Shown piece after piece: positions 18,062-26,525 of a DNA stretch of 64,000 nucleotides. Origin of the DNA: Elusimicrobiota bacterium. Its GTDB lineage: Bacteria > Elusimicrobiota > Elusimicrobia > UBA1565 > UBA9628. A program made the position numbers and the translations under genes. The notes under the pieces were generated by a model that made no database searches, was not told where the DNA came from, and saw only the letters and a list, made by a program, of their open reading frames with translations. The stretch's first letter is position 1. The number at the start of each line of letters is the position of its first letter. The stretch spans positions 62,001 through 126,000 of the forward strand of contig JACRDP010000025.1 of assembly GCA_016212855.1 (NCBI GenBank). The letters run 5' to 3'.

Positions 18062-19372
18062 CTAGGCGGACTCGCCGACGAGGTCGTACTCTTCCGCGCC
18101 GGTGATTTTTATATCCGCGAAGTCGCCGATGCGGAGATAGTCCTTCACGGCGGGGATCAGAACCTCGTTATCCACCTCGGGCGAGTCCTGCTCGGTGCGG
18201 CCGATGAAGTGCTTCCCCTCTTTGCGGTCGATGAGAACCTTGAGGGTCTTGCCCACGCGCGCGGCGTTGAGCGCGAGCGAGATCGGCTGCTGGACGGCCA
18301 TGATCGCCTCGGCGCGACGCTTCTTCTCTTTGGCGGGCAGGTCGTCGGACAAGGTGTAAGCGTGCGTGTTCTCCTCGTGCGAATATTGGAACACGCCGAG
18401 GCGGTCGAAACGCGTCTCGTGAACCCAGTTCAGCGCTTCCTCATGATCCTCGATCGTCTCGCCCGGATAGCCAGCGATGAGCGTCGTGCGCAGCGCGATG
18501 CCGGGAACCTTATCGCGGATCATCGAGATCAATTCGCCGGTTTTGGCCTTGGTCGTGCCGCGGCGCATGGAGGCGAGCATTTTGTCGGACACGTGCTGCA
18601 AAGGCATGTCCAAGTATTTACAGATGTTGGGTCGTTCGGCCATGACGTCTAAAACGTCGGTCGGGAAGCCCGCCGGGAAGGCGTAATGAAGGCGGATCCA
18701 ACCTATGCCGGGGACGTCGGAAAGAGCTCGTAAGAGGTCCGCCAAACGCCGTTTGCCGTACAAGTCCAATCCGTAATACGTTGAGTCCTGAGCGATGAGT
18801 AAGAGCTCTCTCGTACCCGCGGCCGCGAGTCGCTTTGCCTCGTTTACCAGCTCCTCGATGGGTGTCGAGACGTGCTTCCCGCGCATCAGCGGGATGGCGC
18901 AGAACGAGCACGGCCGGTCGCAGCCTTCACTTATCTTGAAGTACGCGTAATGCCGCGGCGTCGTGATCAGCCGTTCGCCCACGAGCTCGTGCTTATAGTC
19001 CGCGCCCAGCGCCTTCACGAGCCGCGGCAGGTCGCGGGTACCGAAATAGGCGTCCACCTCGGGGATATCGCGCTCGAGATCGTCCTTGTAGCGCTCGGAC
19101 AGGCAGCCCGTGACGAATAATTTTTCGATCTCGCCGCGCTTCTTCGCGCCCGCGTAGTCGAGAATGGTATCGATCGACTCCTGCTTGGCGTTGTCGATGA
19201 AGCCGCAGGTGTTGATGACGACGATCGCCGCGTCGGAGTCATCCCGGTCGTGGTCGACGTCCAGCTTATTGGCTCGCAGCTGTCCCATCAGCACCTCGGA
19301 GTCGAAGAGATTCTTCGAGCAGCCGAGCGTGATGACGGAGACCTTGTTCTTCTTGAGAGTTTTCGTGCGCAT
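18062..19372 (-). CDS. rimO: Ribosomal protein S12 methylthiotransferase RimO
   Basis: 436 residues, standard length. The N-terminal UPF0004 domain has T-L-G-C-S-K-N near residue 16 and further cluster cysteines (N-T-C-G-F near 55, T-G-C-L near 89). The radical SAM motif C-D-R-P-C-S-F-C is near residue 153, followed by I-P-x-x-R-G near 164. The C-terminal TRAM domain ends the protein. The G-C-S-K-N form of the first motif and R-G-K-H separate RimO from MiaB. It adds a methylthio group to an aspartate of ribosomal protein S12. It follows a zinc-ribbon gene by 18 bases. Confidence 0.95.
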   Translation of the reverse strand: MRTKTLKKNKVSVITLGCSKNLFDSEVLMGQLRANKLDVDHDRDDSDAAIVVINTCGFIDNAKQESIDTILDYAGAKKRGEIEKLFVTGCLSERYKDDLERDIPEVDAYFGTRDLPRLVKALGADYKHELVGERLITTPRHYAYFKISEGCDRPCSFCAIPLMRGKHVSTPIEELVNEAKRLAAAGTRELLLIAQDSTYYGLDLYGKRRLADLLRALSDVPGIGWIRLHYAFPAGFPTDVLDVMAERPNICKYLDMPLQHVSDKMLASMRRGTTKAKTGELISMIRDKVPGIALRTTLIAGYPGETIEDHEEALNWVHETRFDRLGVFQYSHEENTHAYTLSDDLPAKEKKRRAEAIMAVQQPISLALNAARVGKTLKVLIDRKEGKHFIGRTEQDSPEVDNEVLIPAVKDYLRIGDFADIKITGAEEYDLVGESA

Positions 19373-19390
19373 CGTCGAGGAGGGAGTACT

Positions 19391-19648
19391 TTACCGACGA
19401 GGTATTGTACCATGCGGCGCCCGCACGCGAATCTCAGAAACCCGCTCGCGGTAGAACAGGCCGAATCCGACGAACCAAACCGCCACGAGCGCCGCCGCGA
19501 CCGCGCGGGCCGCCCAGGGATTGATCGGCTTGGACGGCGTTCCGGGGCCGAGCTCCAGCTTCTTCTGGAACTTGGCGAAGATCACCCCGCAGCCGGCGCA
19601 ATCCGCCGCGCCGGCCTTACTCGAAACGCCGCAATTCGGGCACTTCAT
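19391..19648 (-). CDS. Small zinc-ribbon membrane protein
   Basis: Translation from the ATG at 19648 gives 85 residues beginning M-K-C-P-N-C; the ATG nine bases upstream overlaps the -10 box and cannot be on the transcript. Two C-x2-C pairs (residues 3/6 and 17/20) form a zinc ribbon. One hydrophobic span of about 20 residues lies near 46-65, and the tail is basic. Function is unknown; such proteins often sit in membrane complexes or act as adaptors. It leads a transcript that continues into rimO. Confidence 0.7.
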   Translation of the reverse strand: MKCPNCGVSSKAGAADCAGCGVIFAKFQKKLELGPGTPSKPINPWAARAVAAALVAVWFVGFGLFYRERVSEIRVRAPHGTIPRR

Positions 19649-19655
19649 TGTCGCC

Positions 19656-19661
19656 ATTATA
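19656..19661 (-). promoter_or_regulatory. -10 TATAAT, leaderless promoter of zinc-ribbon/rimO
   Basis: A consensus TATAAT on the minus strand ends seven bases before the ATG at 19648 and overlaps the alternative ATG at 19657, which settles the start. Confidence 0.6.
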
Positions 19662-19695
19662 CAAAAAGCCGTTATCCTGCATGCACTTTCCCGCC

Positions 19696-19724
19696 TTGTG
19701 AGCCCTCGGCCCAGGTGTTATACT
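19696..19724 (+). promoter_or_regulatory. Promoter TTGTGA-N17-TATACT of the RluA-family gene
   Basis: TTGTGA (19696-19701) and TATACT (19719-19724) are separated by 17 bases. The -10 ends eight bases before the ATG at 19733. Confidence 0.6.
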
Positions 19725-19732
19725 TGAGGTCC

Positions 19733-20683
19733 ATGTCCGCGTCGACGCAGGAAACCGAGTGGATCGACGTCCCCTTCCGCGTGCTCAAAGAGCACGCGGG
19801 GCGGCGCCTCGACGCCTTTTTGGCCGAACGCCTGGGCAAGAAGTACTCGCGCGTGGCCGTGCAAAAGCTGATCGACGACGGGCTGGTCTCCCGAGCCGCG
19901 CGTCCGGTCAAGGCGGCGGCCCGCGTCGGCGAAGGCGAGACCGTCCTGATCCGCTACCCGCGCGTCTCGGAGCCGCCGGTCCCGCATGAGACGATGCCGG
20001 TCCTGTTCCAGGACGAGCGCCTCGTCGTCATCTCCAAGCCCGGCGGCACGCTCAGCCATCCCACCGACAAGGTGCTCCACAACACGGTGACCCATCTGCT
20101 GGCCAAGCAGCTCGGCCGCAAGGTCTATCTCGCCCACCGGCTCGACCGGGAGACGAGCGGGACGATGGTCCTCGCGCTCGACGTGGACGCGGCGCGCTCT
20201 CTGTACGAACAGTTCGTCGCGCACGGCGTGAGGAAGGAATATCTCGCCGTCGTGTTCGGAGCGGTGAGCTGGACGAGCAAGCTCGTCGACGCGCCGCTCG
20301 GCGAGGAGGGCAAGTCCATCCGCGTGCGCCGCGCCGTGGGCGGCGCCAACAGTCAGGACGCCGTCACCGAATTCCGGCGCCTCGCGACGGACGGAAAGTT
20401 CTCGCTCGTCTCGGCGCTGCCGAAAACCGGCCGCCTTCACCAGATCCGGGCGCACCTGGCCCACGTCGGCCACCCTCTCGTCGGCGACAAGCTGTACGTC
20501 GGAGACGGAGACGCGTACATGAAAGCCGTCCGCAAAGAAGTCTCCCGCGCGGACCTCGACGCGCTCGGCGCCGACCGCCAGCTCCTGCACGCCTGGAAAT
20601 TGTCCTTCCAGCACCCCGGCGACGGCCGCCCGCTCGCCTTCGAGGCGCCGGTGCCGGACGACTTCCCGCTGAGGCCCGCATGA
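19733..20683 (+). CDS. RluA-family 23S rRNA pseudouridine synthase (RluD-like)
   Basis: 316 residues. An N-terminal S4 RNA-binding domain (about residues 15-80, with G-R-R-L-D-A-F-L near 22) precedes the catalytic domain carrying H-R-L-D-R-E-T-S-G near residue 136, where the Asp is the nucleophile, and the R-L-H-Q-I-R-x-H-L motif near 236. Such enzymes isomerise uridines in rRNA or tRNA; RluD acts on helix 69 of 23S rRNA, but RluA, RluC and RluD types cannot be separated safely here. Start chosen from the -10 position. Confidence 0.88.
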   Translation: MSASTQETEWIDVPFRVLKEHAGRRLDAFLAERLGKKYSRVAVQKLIDDGLVSRAARPVKAAARVGEGETVLIRYPRVSEPPVPHETMPVLFQDERLVVISKPGGTLSHPTDKVLHNTVTHLLAKQLGRKVYLAHRLDRETSGTMVLALDVDAARSLYEQFVAHGVRKEYLAVVFGAVSWTSKLVDAPLGEEGKSIRVRRAVGGANSQDAVTEFRRLATDGKFSLVSALPKTGRLHQIRAHLAHVGHPLVGDKLYVGDGDAYMKAVRKEVSRADLDALGADRQLLHAWKLSFQHPGDGRPLAFEAPVPDDFPLRPA

Positions 20684-20732
20684 CCGAGCATAGCGCAGGA
20701 AATGGTCGCGTCGATAGCCGTTGGGGGCGACC

Positions 20733-21854
20733 ATGAAAGGCTACAACCCCGTCATCAAGGACGGCGTCGCCTACGTGCAGTTCGCCTACGACGTCGGCCT
20801 CGCGATCGGCCTCGATCTGGCGGAAAAAAGCGTCAACGCCAACACCGAGCGCGCGCCGATCCGCCACCAGCGCCGCGCCCCGAAGTATTTCGAGTTCCAG
20901 CCCTATCCGCTGCGCGTGACCCAGACGACCGCGGCCCACGAGATCGGCGACTGGAAGACCTTGGGTTCCGTCGAGACCATGGTCTTCGACTTCGGCGCGG
21001 TGAGCGTGACTTATCAGATCCCCCTCGTGGGTCCATTCGCTTCGCTGGCCCGGCTTTCCGAACTTCTTTACGACAACGAGGCTTTGCTCGCCGACAGCCG
21101 CCGCCTCGTCGAGGAACTGCTCAAGACCATCCATCCCTCGGTGAGCCGCCCGCAGATCTCCGCGTTCTACGAGGACTACGTCGTTTTTCAGATCCGCTCC
21201 TTCGACGACCACGGCGCGCACGCCCGACTGCTGGCGGAAGCGCCGACCTTGGTCGCCCAGGTTCTGCGCGCGGACGTGGACCTGCGCTCGGAGCAGGAGG
21301 TGCAGGACGCGCTGTCCTGCCAGGTCTCCTACGGCTCCGACGACCTGACCCTCGTGGACTGGGTCGCCGCGATCGTCTTCGACTCCGCCGCCGACGACAC
21401 GCGCTCGGTCCTCGAGTTCGCCACGCTCCAGCTCCTCGAGCTGCGCCACCTCGACCACCAGCTCGACTCGGCGCTCGAGCGCTACTACGACGCGCTGACG
21501 CGCAGCCCCAAGGGACCGGTGAGCTTGTTCACCAAGGCCGACGACGAGCTGCGCGAGATCGGTCAGCTGCAGGTGGAAAGCGCTTTGCTCTTCGAGAACA
21601 TCAACAACTCGATCAAGCTCCTCGGCGACCAGTACCTGGCCCGCCTGTACCAGCAGGCGGCGCGGCGCTATCACCTGAGCTCATGGGACAAGAGCATCCA
21701 GCGCAAGCTCAAGACGCTGGAGAGCATCTACGACAAGATGGACTCGGCGCTCTCCTCGGCGCGCCTCGAATTCCTCGAGTGGATCGTGATCATCCTCATC
21801 GGCCTGGAGCTCGTCGTGCCCTTCCTCGTGCCCTTCGTCACCGGCAAGCATTAG
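20733..21854 (+). CDS. DUF155/RMD1-family protein with C-terminal membrane segment
   Basis: 373 residues from the ATG at 20733 (an in-frame TTG lies 12 bases upstream). The central acidic/aromatic domain with S-E-L-L-Y-D-N-E near residue 110 and the long helical stretch ending in L-E-W-I-V-I-I-L-I-G-L-E near residue 345 match DUF155, the family of yeast Rmd1 and human RMND1. The final hydrophobic segment (about residues 348-366) is a membrane anchor. Eukaryotic members support mitochondrial translation; the bacterial role is unknown. Its end overlaps the convergent HNH gene by four bases. Confidence 0.75.
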   Translation: MKGYNPVIKDGVAYVQFAYDVGLAIGLDLAEKSVNANTERAPIRHQRRAPKYFEFQPYPLRVTQTTAAHEIGDWKTLGSVETMVFDFGAVSVTYQIPLVGPFASLARLSELLYDNEALLADSRRLVEELLKTIHPSVSRPQISAFYEDYVVFQIRSFDDHGAHARLLAEAPTLVAQVLRADVDLRSEQEVQDALSCQVSYGSDDLTLVDWVAAIVFDSAADDTRSVLEFATLQLLELRHLDHQLDSALERYYDALTRSPKGPVSLFTKADDELREIGQLQVESALLFENINNSIKLLGDQYLARLYQQAARRYHLSSWDKSIQRKLKTLESIYDKMDSALSSARLEFLEWIVIILIGLELVVPFLVPFVTGKH

Positions 21855-22855
21855 TCCGCGCCGTCGAAGAGCCGCCCCTCCCCCACCGTCCGCCGTCGGG
21901 CCAATTGATTGTGCTCCCGGCACAGGAGCCGGATATTCGCCGGGTCGTCCGATCGCCCTCCGGCCGAGAACGGAATCACGTGATCGAGCTCAAGGGCGCG
22001 CCGGCTCGCACACCGGCGTCCTCCCGAGACAAACGCGCACCGGCCGCCATCGCGCGCCCAGACGACGTTGCGGACGGAGGCTGAAACTCTTCGTTTAGAG
22101 CCGGCCGCAGGGTAAGCGGATCGCGAGGGGGCGTCGGGCGGACGTTTCGCCGGGTCGTGCCTCTCGACGTATTCAAAAACGGCGATCTTCAGAAAGCCAT
22201 CGAGGGCGCCGAACGGAACGCGGAGCCAAAGAATGTCCTTAAGACGTTCGATGGCGGAATGCAGTTCTGCCGAGGCCGTAAAAGAGTAGTTGAAGGCGGG
22301 TGCCGGCGCTTCTTGCGTACCGGCTCCAGCGCTTTCGCCGCCTTCCGCCCTCTCGTCGGCTGCCAAAGCAACTTCCGGAGGCGGGGAGGGCAGTATCGGC
22401 GCCCTGACGACGACTTTATCCGGAAGCGCGGGTGAAGGCGGCTTTCGGGCGGCGAGCCATATCTCGGTTTCCCGCGTCGACTTTCCCCGACAAGCGCGCA
22501 TCGCATCAATCGCGTCCAGCCCGAGCTCGCGCACGATCAAAGACAGAACGCAAAGAGACAACTCGCCGTCCCGGACGTACGCATAGAGTTCCGGATGCCG
22601 CGCGGCGGCCCTTGCCGCGTGGATCCGGCGATACGCTGAGCCTCTGGACATCCGCAGTTGGCGAACGCAGTAGTCGAACAAATCCGAGCAGGAGCGTAGT
22701 CCCGGAAGCGCGCGCCTGTCCACCTCGGCAAGACAGATCAGGACGTCGATGACGGCGCCCCGCTCCTGCGCTGCGAGCTGGTCCATGAGGGACAGAACTT
22801 GCTCGTCTGTCATTGTCGCCAAAATCTCGGCGCCGATCGTTTTCAATTCATGCAT
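21851..22855 (-). CDS. HNH endonuclease-domain protein
   Basis: 334 residues. The N-terminal 120 residues are helical, with a Y-x-x-x-Q-L-x-x-S-x-G-S-A-Y-R-R-I segment resembling a DNA-binding region found before HNH domains in DUF222-like proteins. A Pro/Ala linker follows. The C-terminal HNH nuclease (about residues 255-330) has W-A-R-D-x-G-R-C, L-E-L-D-H-V-I-P near 289 and N-I-R-L-L-C-R-E-H-N, with all metal and catalytic His/Asn positions. Such orphan HNH proteins are common and may be solitary nucleases or mobile-element remnants. No adjacent methylase or transposase is seen. Confidence 0.82.
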   Translation of the reverse strand: MHELKTIGAEILATMTDEQVLSLMDQLAAQERGAVIDVLICLAEVDRRALPGLRSCSDLFDYCVRQLRMSRGSAYRRIHAARAAARHPELYAYVRDGELSLCVLSLIVRELGLDAIDAMRACRGKSTRETEIWLAARKPPSPALPDKVVVRAPILPSPPPEVALAADERAEGGESAGAGTQEAPAPAFNYSFTASAELHSAIERLKDILWLRVPFGALDGFLKIAVFEYVERHDPAKRPPDAPSRSAYPAAGSKRRVSASVRNVVWARDGGRCAFVSGGRRCASRRALELDHVIPFSAGGRSDDPANIRLLCREHNQLARRRTVGEGRLFDGAD

Positions 22856-22889
22856 ACCATCATACGATCGAGCCCCTGAAAAAGTTCCC

Positions 22890-22917
22890 TGTTCAGCGCT
22901 GAACTTTTGTGGATAAC
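22890..22917. repeat. Palindrome plus DnaA-box 11-mer upstream of the HAD gene
   Basis: GTTCAGCGCTGAAC (22891-22904) is a perfect palindrome, and it is followed by TTGTGGATAAC (22907-22917), the same 11-mer as the arms of the 2232-2293 element. It lies between the divergent HNH and HAD genes, about 35 bases upstream of the HAD -10. Confidence 0.6.
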
Positions 22918-22950
22918 TTTCACTGCCGCCCGGCCCTTCCTCTGAACCGC

Positions 22951-22956
22951 TATAAT
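22951..22956 (+). promoter_or_regulatory. -10 TATAAT of the HAD-hydrolase gene
   Basis: A consensus TATAAT ends nine bases before the ATG at 22966. A GTG at 22909 in the same frame lies inside the DnaA-box 11-mer and upstream of this promoter, so it is rejected as the start. Confidence 0.6.
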
Positions 22957-22965
22957 CGATTATTC

Positions 22966-23568
22966 ATGGCGATCAAAGCCGTCTTCTTCGATATCGGCAA
23001 CGTGCTGCTCAAGTTCTCGAACAAGCGCATCCTGCGCAAGTTCGCCTGGGCGGTGCGCCGCCACCCGGTCAAGGTCGCGCGACACATCTGGAAGGGCGGA
23101 CTCGTGGACCGCATCGAGCGTGGTGAGGTGTCGGGGACGGATCTTCACGATTTGTTTATCAAAGAATTCGGCTACACCGGCGACTACGCGAAGTTCAAGG
23201 GCCTGTGGTGCGACCATTTCACGCTCGACCGGGGTTCGTTCGCGGTGCTGAAGAATCTTTCGGGGCGGATGCCGACGTATCTTTTGTCAAACACCAACGC
23301 CCTGCACATCGAGCATATCCGGGAACGCTACTCGGTCCCGGGGCTCGTGAAGGGCGCGATACTCTCCCACGAGCTGCGCCTGCGCAAGCCGCAGCGGGAG
23401 ATCTACGAGGCCGCGCTGACGATGTCCGGCACTTTGCCGGACGAGACCGTGTTCATCGACGATCTCGAAGAGAACTGCGAGGGCGCCCGCAAGGTCGGCC
23501 TGCACGCGATCCGCTACCGCGGCGCCCGCGACCTGAAGAAACGCCTGGCCGCGCTCGGCGTCGGCTAA
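22966..23568 (+). CDS. HAD-superfamily hydrolase (IA subfamily)
   Basis: 200 residues. HAD motifs are complete: F-F-D-I-G-N-V-L near residue 9 (nucleophile Asp; the second Asp is Asn, as in many IA members), L-S-N-T-N near residue 108, L-R-K-P near 141, and F-I-D-D-L-E-E-N near 164. A helical cap lies at about 20-90. Members dephosphorylate small metabolites; the substrate cannot be read from sequence. It overlaps the convergent transporter gene by four bases. Confidence 0.85.
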   Translation: MAIKAVFFDIGNVLLKFSNKRILRKFAWAVRRHPVKVARHIWKGGLVDRIERGEVSGTDLHDLFIKEFGYTGDYAKFKGLWCDHFTLDRGSFAVLKNLSGRMPTYLLSNTNALHIEHIRERYSVPGLVKGAILSHELRLRKPQREIYEAALTMSGTLPDETVFIDDLEENCEGARKVGLHAIRYRGARDLKKRLAALGVG

Positions 23569-24446
23569 ACCGGAAGGACTTCTTTCTTCCGGCCTTTGAG
23601 CAGGTCCAGTTTGGAGAGCTCGCCGGCCATCATCGCCGCGACGATGAGGCCGCCGCCGGCGGCGCGGGCCGGGACGAAGGCCTCGCCGCCCAAGGTCCAG
23701 GCGAACAGCGCGGCGAAGACGGGCTCGAGCGAGAAGATCAGGCTGACCTTCACGGGCGCGGTGAATTTTTGCGCCCACATTTGGATAAAGAACGCGGATA
23801 AGGTCGGGATCGCGGCGAGGAAGGCGATGGTGCCGGCGGCCTTGTCGCCGGTGACATGCAACGATCTGCCGGAGGCTAGGCAGTAGATCAGGGCCATGAG
23901 CCCGGTCATCCAGAATTGGTGGAAGGCGAGCACAACTGGATCGGCGTCGGTGCGCACATACTTGTCTGTGGCCAAGAGATGGGCGGCGTACGTGGCCGCG
24001 GCCACCAAGGTAATGACGTCCCCAAAGTTGACGGAAGAGATGCCCCCGGTGAGCATCCACAACCCCACGAGAGCAAGGCCCGAAGAAAGCCATTGAACGG
24101 CGGTGGGCGGCTTGCGGAAGAAAAACAACAGAAATATCGGGACGAAGATCACGAAGAGACCCGTGATGAACCCCGAATTCGACGCAGACGTGTACCCGAG
24201 GCCTACGGTCTGCGTCGCGTATAACAGAAATAGTAAAACGGCGAGGATCAGGGACTCTTTCAAATGACGTCCGCGCGAGGGGCGGACGAGCGCCCACGGC
24301 GCTAAGAGCAATGCCGAAAGTAAAAATCTGTGACATACCATAGCCACCGGATCGACGCCCGCGAGGGCGTCCTTGACCATATAGAAGGTGGCGCCCCACA
24401 CGGCGGCGCAATAGACTAAGCCGAGCTCAGCCCAGGCTGGGGACAC
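23565..24446 (-). CDS. EamA/DMT-family transporter
   Basis: 293 residues with ten hydrophobic spans arranged as two EamA repeats; each repeat ends in the pattern of a drug/metabolite transporter (A-V-W-G-A-T-F near residue 17; S-L-E-P-V-F-A-A-L near 247). The GTG start at 24446 lies 20 bases inside the end of the FolD-like gene, so the pair is co-translated. The substrate is unknown; an exporter of a metabolite or amino acid is typical for the family. Confidence 0.85.
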   Translation of the reverse strand: MSPAWAELGLVYCAAVWGATFYMVKDALAGVDPVAMVCHRFLLSALLLAPWALVRPSRGRHLKESLILAVLLFLLYATQTVGLGYTSASNSGFITGLFVIFVPIFLLFFFRKPPTAVQWLSSGLALVGLWMLTGGISSVNFGDVITLVAAATYAAHLLATDKYVRTDADPVVLAFHQFWMTGLMALIYCLASGRSLHVTGDKAAGTIAFLAAIPTLSAFFIQMWAQKFTAPVKVSLIFSLEPVFAALFAWTLGGEAFVPARAAGGGLIVAAMMAGELSKLDLLKGRKKEVLPV

Positions 24447-25311
24447 GGGAGACGCGGCGCGCGGGAGAATTGCGCGCGCAGTAGACGAGGTTCACGAAGG
24501 TCATCGCGCGCGTCATCGCGCCGATGCGGTTGTCGGGGGCGGTCAGGAAGGCGGCGCGGCTCTCGAGCGCCCTGGCGTCGACGTTGCCCTGGTAGGACAC
24601 GTCGACGACCGTCGCCCCGGGCTTGACCCACGACGCGTCGAGCTTGAAGGAGGGATCCGGCACCGCGGTGACGAGCAGATCGGCGCGGCGGACGAGGTCC
24701 TCGAGCACCGGACGCGGCGTCTTGTCGTAGCACTTCACGACCGTGGCGCCGAGGTTCTCGAGCATCAAGCCCAGCGGCTTGCCCACGCGCATCGAGTTGT
24801 TGACGACGACGGCGAAGGAGCCCTCGACCGGGATCTCGGGATAGGACTGCAGGAGCTTGACCACGGCCTTCGCGGTGGCCGGCACGACGCACTTGATCCC
24901 GCGGGCCTCGTCGATGAAGCGTTTGTACTTGATGAGGTAGCCGAGGTTGGTCGAGTTCAGGCCCTCGACGTCCTTCGCGGGCGAGACGAGGTCCATCACG
25001 TCGTCGTCCTTGAGCGCGCACAGGAGCGGATAGAGCAGCATCAGCCCGGTCGCCGTGCGGTCCGCGTTGAGCCGGCGCACGAGGGCGAGCAAGGATTCCT
25101 CGTCCTCGGCCTCGTGCCCGTCGACGGGGACGCCCAGGCGCGCGGCGTCGCGCAGCATCAGGTCGCGGTATTGCAGGGAGGCCGGATTCTGCTTGGGACG
25201 AAACAGGACCGTCGCGAGGTGCGGCTTCTTGCGCATCGCGGCGACCTCGCGCGCGACCCAGTCGAAGTAACGGGCGGCGACGCCGCGGCAGTCGAGGAAG
25301 CGCGCGCTCAC
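24427..25311 (-). CDS. folD: FolD-like methylenetetrahydrofolate dehydrogenase with altered cyclohydrolase residues
   Basis: 294 residues from a GTG whose GTGA overlaps the stop of the caspase-like gene. The FolD architecture is plain: K-D-V-E-G-L-N near residue 126, a Rossmann segment with V-G-K-P-L-G near 186, and V-V-D-V-S-Y near 250. Key residues differ from bifunctional FolD: the catalytic Tyr-x3-Lys becomes Y-R-D-L-M (Met for Lys) near residue 47, and the Q-L-P-L-P motif becomes L-L-Y-P-L-L. The NAD-dependent, dehydrogenase-only yeast Mtd1 has comparable changes (from memory). I infer a dehydrogenase that may lack cyclohydrolase activity. No second folD is visible in this window. Confidence 0.8.
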   Translation of the reverse strand: MSARFLDCRGVAARYFDWVAREVAAMRKKPHLATVLFRPKQNPASLQYRDLMLRDAARLGVPVDGHEAEDEESLLALVRRLNADRTATGLMLLYPLLCALKDDDVMDLVSPAKDVEGLNSTNLGYLIKYKRFIDEARGIKCVVPATAKAVVKLLQSYPEIPVEGSFAVVVNNSMRVGKPLGLMLENLGATVVKCYDKTPRPVLEDLVRRADLLVTAVPDPSFKLDASWVKPGATVVDVSYQGNVDARALESRAAFLTAPDNRIGAMTRAMTFVNLVYCARNSPARRVSRVPSLG

Positions 25312-26510
25312 CGGTTGCTCGAGCCCAGGAAGGTGAAGCTGACGCCGTCGTAGGCGGTCTCGGAGCTTTTCTTGGCGGCGAAGGGCATCAGCCGCACGAG
25401 CTCGGCGGCTGCCTTCGCCGGGGGCAGATCGCGGGAGAGAATCAGGTCGAGGTACATGAAGTCGTTGATCGCGCTCGCGGCCCAATCAACCGGCTGGGCG
25501 AAACCGGAGACCGGGAAACGACTCCCCGGCAACAGGCGCTGCAGCTCGAAAGGCACTTTGCCCTTCATAATGTCGCAAGAGCCGAAGTGCACGAGCGAGA
25601 TCTGTTCGCCCGTGCCGAGCGCTGCGGCGATCGTCTTGGCGTCGGCGGGGCCGTCGGTCGTCTCCAGACCCTCGCTCGTGCCGTGGCCGGAGAAGTAAAG
25701 GACAACGGGTTCCGACAGGAAGGAGGCTTCCCGCACGTACTTCACCAGGCTCGCGCGGTCGGTGTAAAAGCGCTGTCGCACCTGCACGCTCGGCGTGCGC
25801 GTGAAGAAGGACTTGAGCATTTCCCCATACGTGTACTCGTCGGCGTCGAGGCTCGATTCCCAGCGCGATTCTAGGACGATCAGCCACTTTCTGCCGGGCG
25901 AGGGGTCGCTGCGAAAGCCGTTCCAGTCTTTCCATTCGGTGGAACCGTCGGCGCGCCAGCGGCCGATGAAGGCGCGTCCGTTGCGCGCGAGCGTGAACTC
26001 ACCTTCGCCCTCGCGGACATCTTTATAGCGGAAGATGAGCTTGCCGTCTTTCTCGACGCCGTCGAGCGTGCCGTCGGCGTAGGCGTACATGCCGGCGTAG
26101 CGTCCGTTCTTGCGCGTCAGGCGCAGCGGGCCGAACGTCGTATCCCACAGCCCGATGAAGCCGTCGCCCTGCTGGGGCTTCCACTGGCGGGTGCCGAGCC
26201 AGGGCACGAAGCCCTTGGAGTCCGGCGCGCGCCACTCGCCCGCGAAGCCGAGGCCGCCGGACGAAAGCTTGAAATGTCCCGTCCCCGTCGCGTCGGGCTC
26301 GCGGTAGGTGAACTCGAGGGTGCCGTCCTTCACCGTGCCCAAGATCGAGCACACGTTGCCCTCGTTGATGTAGGTTCCGGTCACGGTCCCGCTCGTTTCA
26401 GACAGCGTCATGGGGCCGTAGGTCGTCGTCCAGTCGCCGTTAAACCCGCGCTCGACCGCCGCGGCGGGAGCCGCGAGCAGGAGCGTGAAGAGGAGAGGAA
26501 GGACGCTCAT
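25308..26510 (-). CDS. Secreted caspase-like (C14/C13-type) protein with tandem beta repeats
   Basis: 400 residues. A signal peptide (residues 1-17) is followed by two similar beta-rich repeats of about 90 residues, each starting G-x-W-x-T-x-x-G-P (near 24 and 120), of unknown function. The C-terminal 190 residues resemble a caspase-fold peptidase: L-Y-F-S-G-H-G near residue 270 supplies the His and H-F-G-S-C-D near 308 the Cys. Specificity is unknown. It is first in an operon with the FolD-like gene and the transporter. The ATG at 26510 is only 19 bases from the divergent tlyA start. Confidence 0.72.
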   Translation of the reverse strand: MSVLPLLFTLLLAAPAAAVERGFNGDWTTTYGPMTLSETSGTVTGTYINEGNVCSILGTVKDGTLEFTYREPDATGTGHFKLSSGGLGFAGEWRAPDSKGFVPWLGTRQWKPQQGDGFIGLWDTTFGPLRLTRKNGRYAGMYAYADGTLDGVEKDGKLIFRYKDVREGEGEFTLARNGRAFIGRWRADGSTEWKDWNGFRSDPSPGRKWLIVLESRWESSLDADEYTYGEMLKSFFTRTPSVQVRQRFYTDRASLVKYVREASFLSEPVVLYFSGHGTSEGLETTDGPADAKTIAAALGTGEQISLVHFGSCDIMKGKVPFELQRLLPGSRFPVSGFAQPVDWAASAINDFMYLDLILSRDLPPAKAAAELVRLMPFAAKKSSETAYDGVSFTFLGSSNR

Positions 26511-26518
26511 CGCGGGCC

Positions 26519-26525
26519 TATGTTA
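26519..26525. promoter_or_regulatory. Overlapping divergent -10 elements (tlyA and caspase-like operon)
   Basis: The same bases read as TATGTT (26519-26524) toward tlyA and TAACAT (26525-26520) toward the caspase-like gene, five and nine bases from their starts. The two genes cannot easily be transcribed at the same moment. Confidence 0.4.

Noticed and set aside
22966-24446. HNH, HAD and neighbouring genes as a defence island
   Set aside because: No methylase, helicase, reverse transcriptase, toxin-antitoxin pair or recombinase accompanies the HNH protein.
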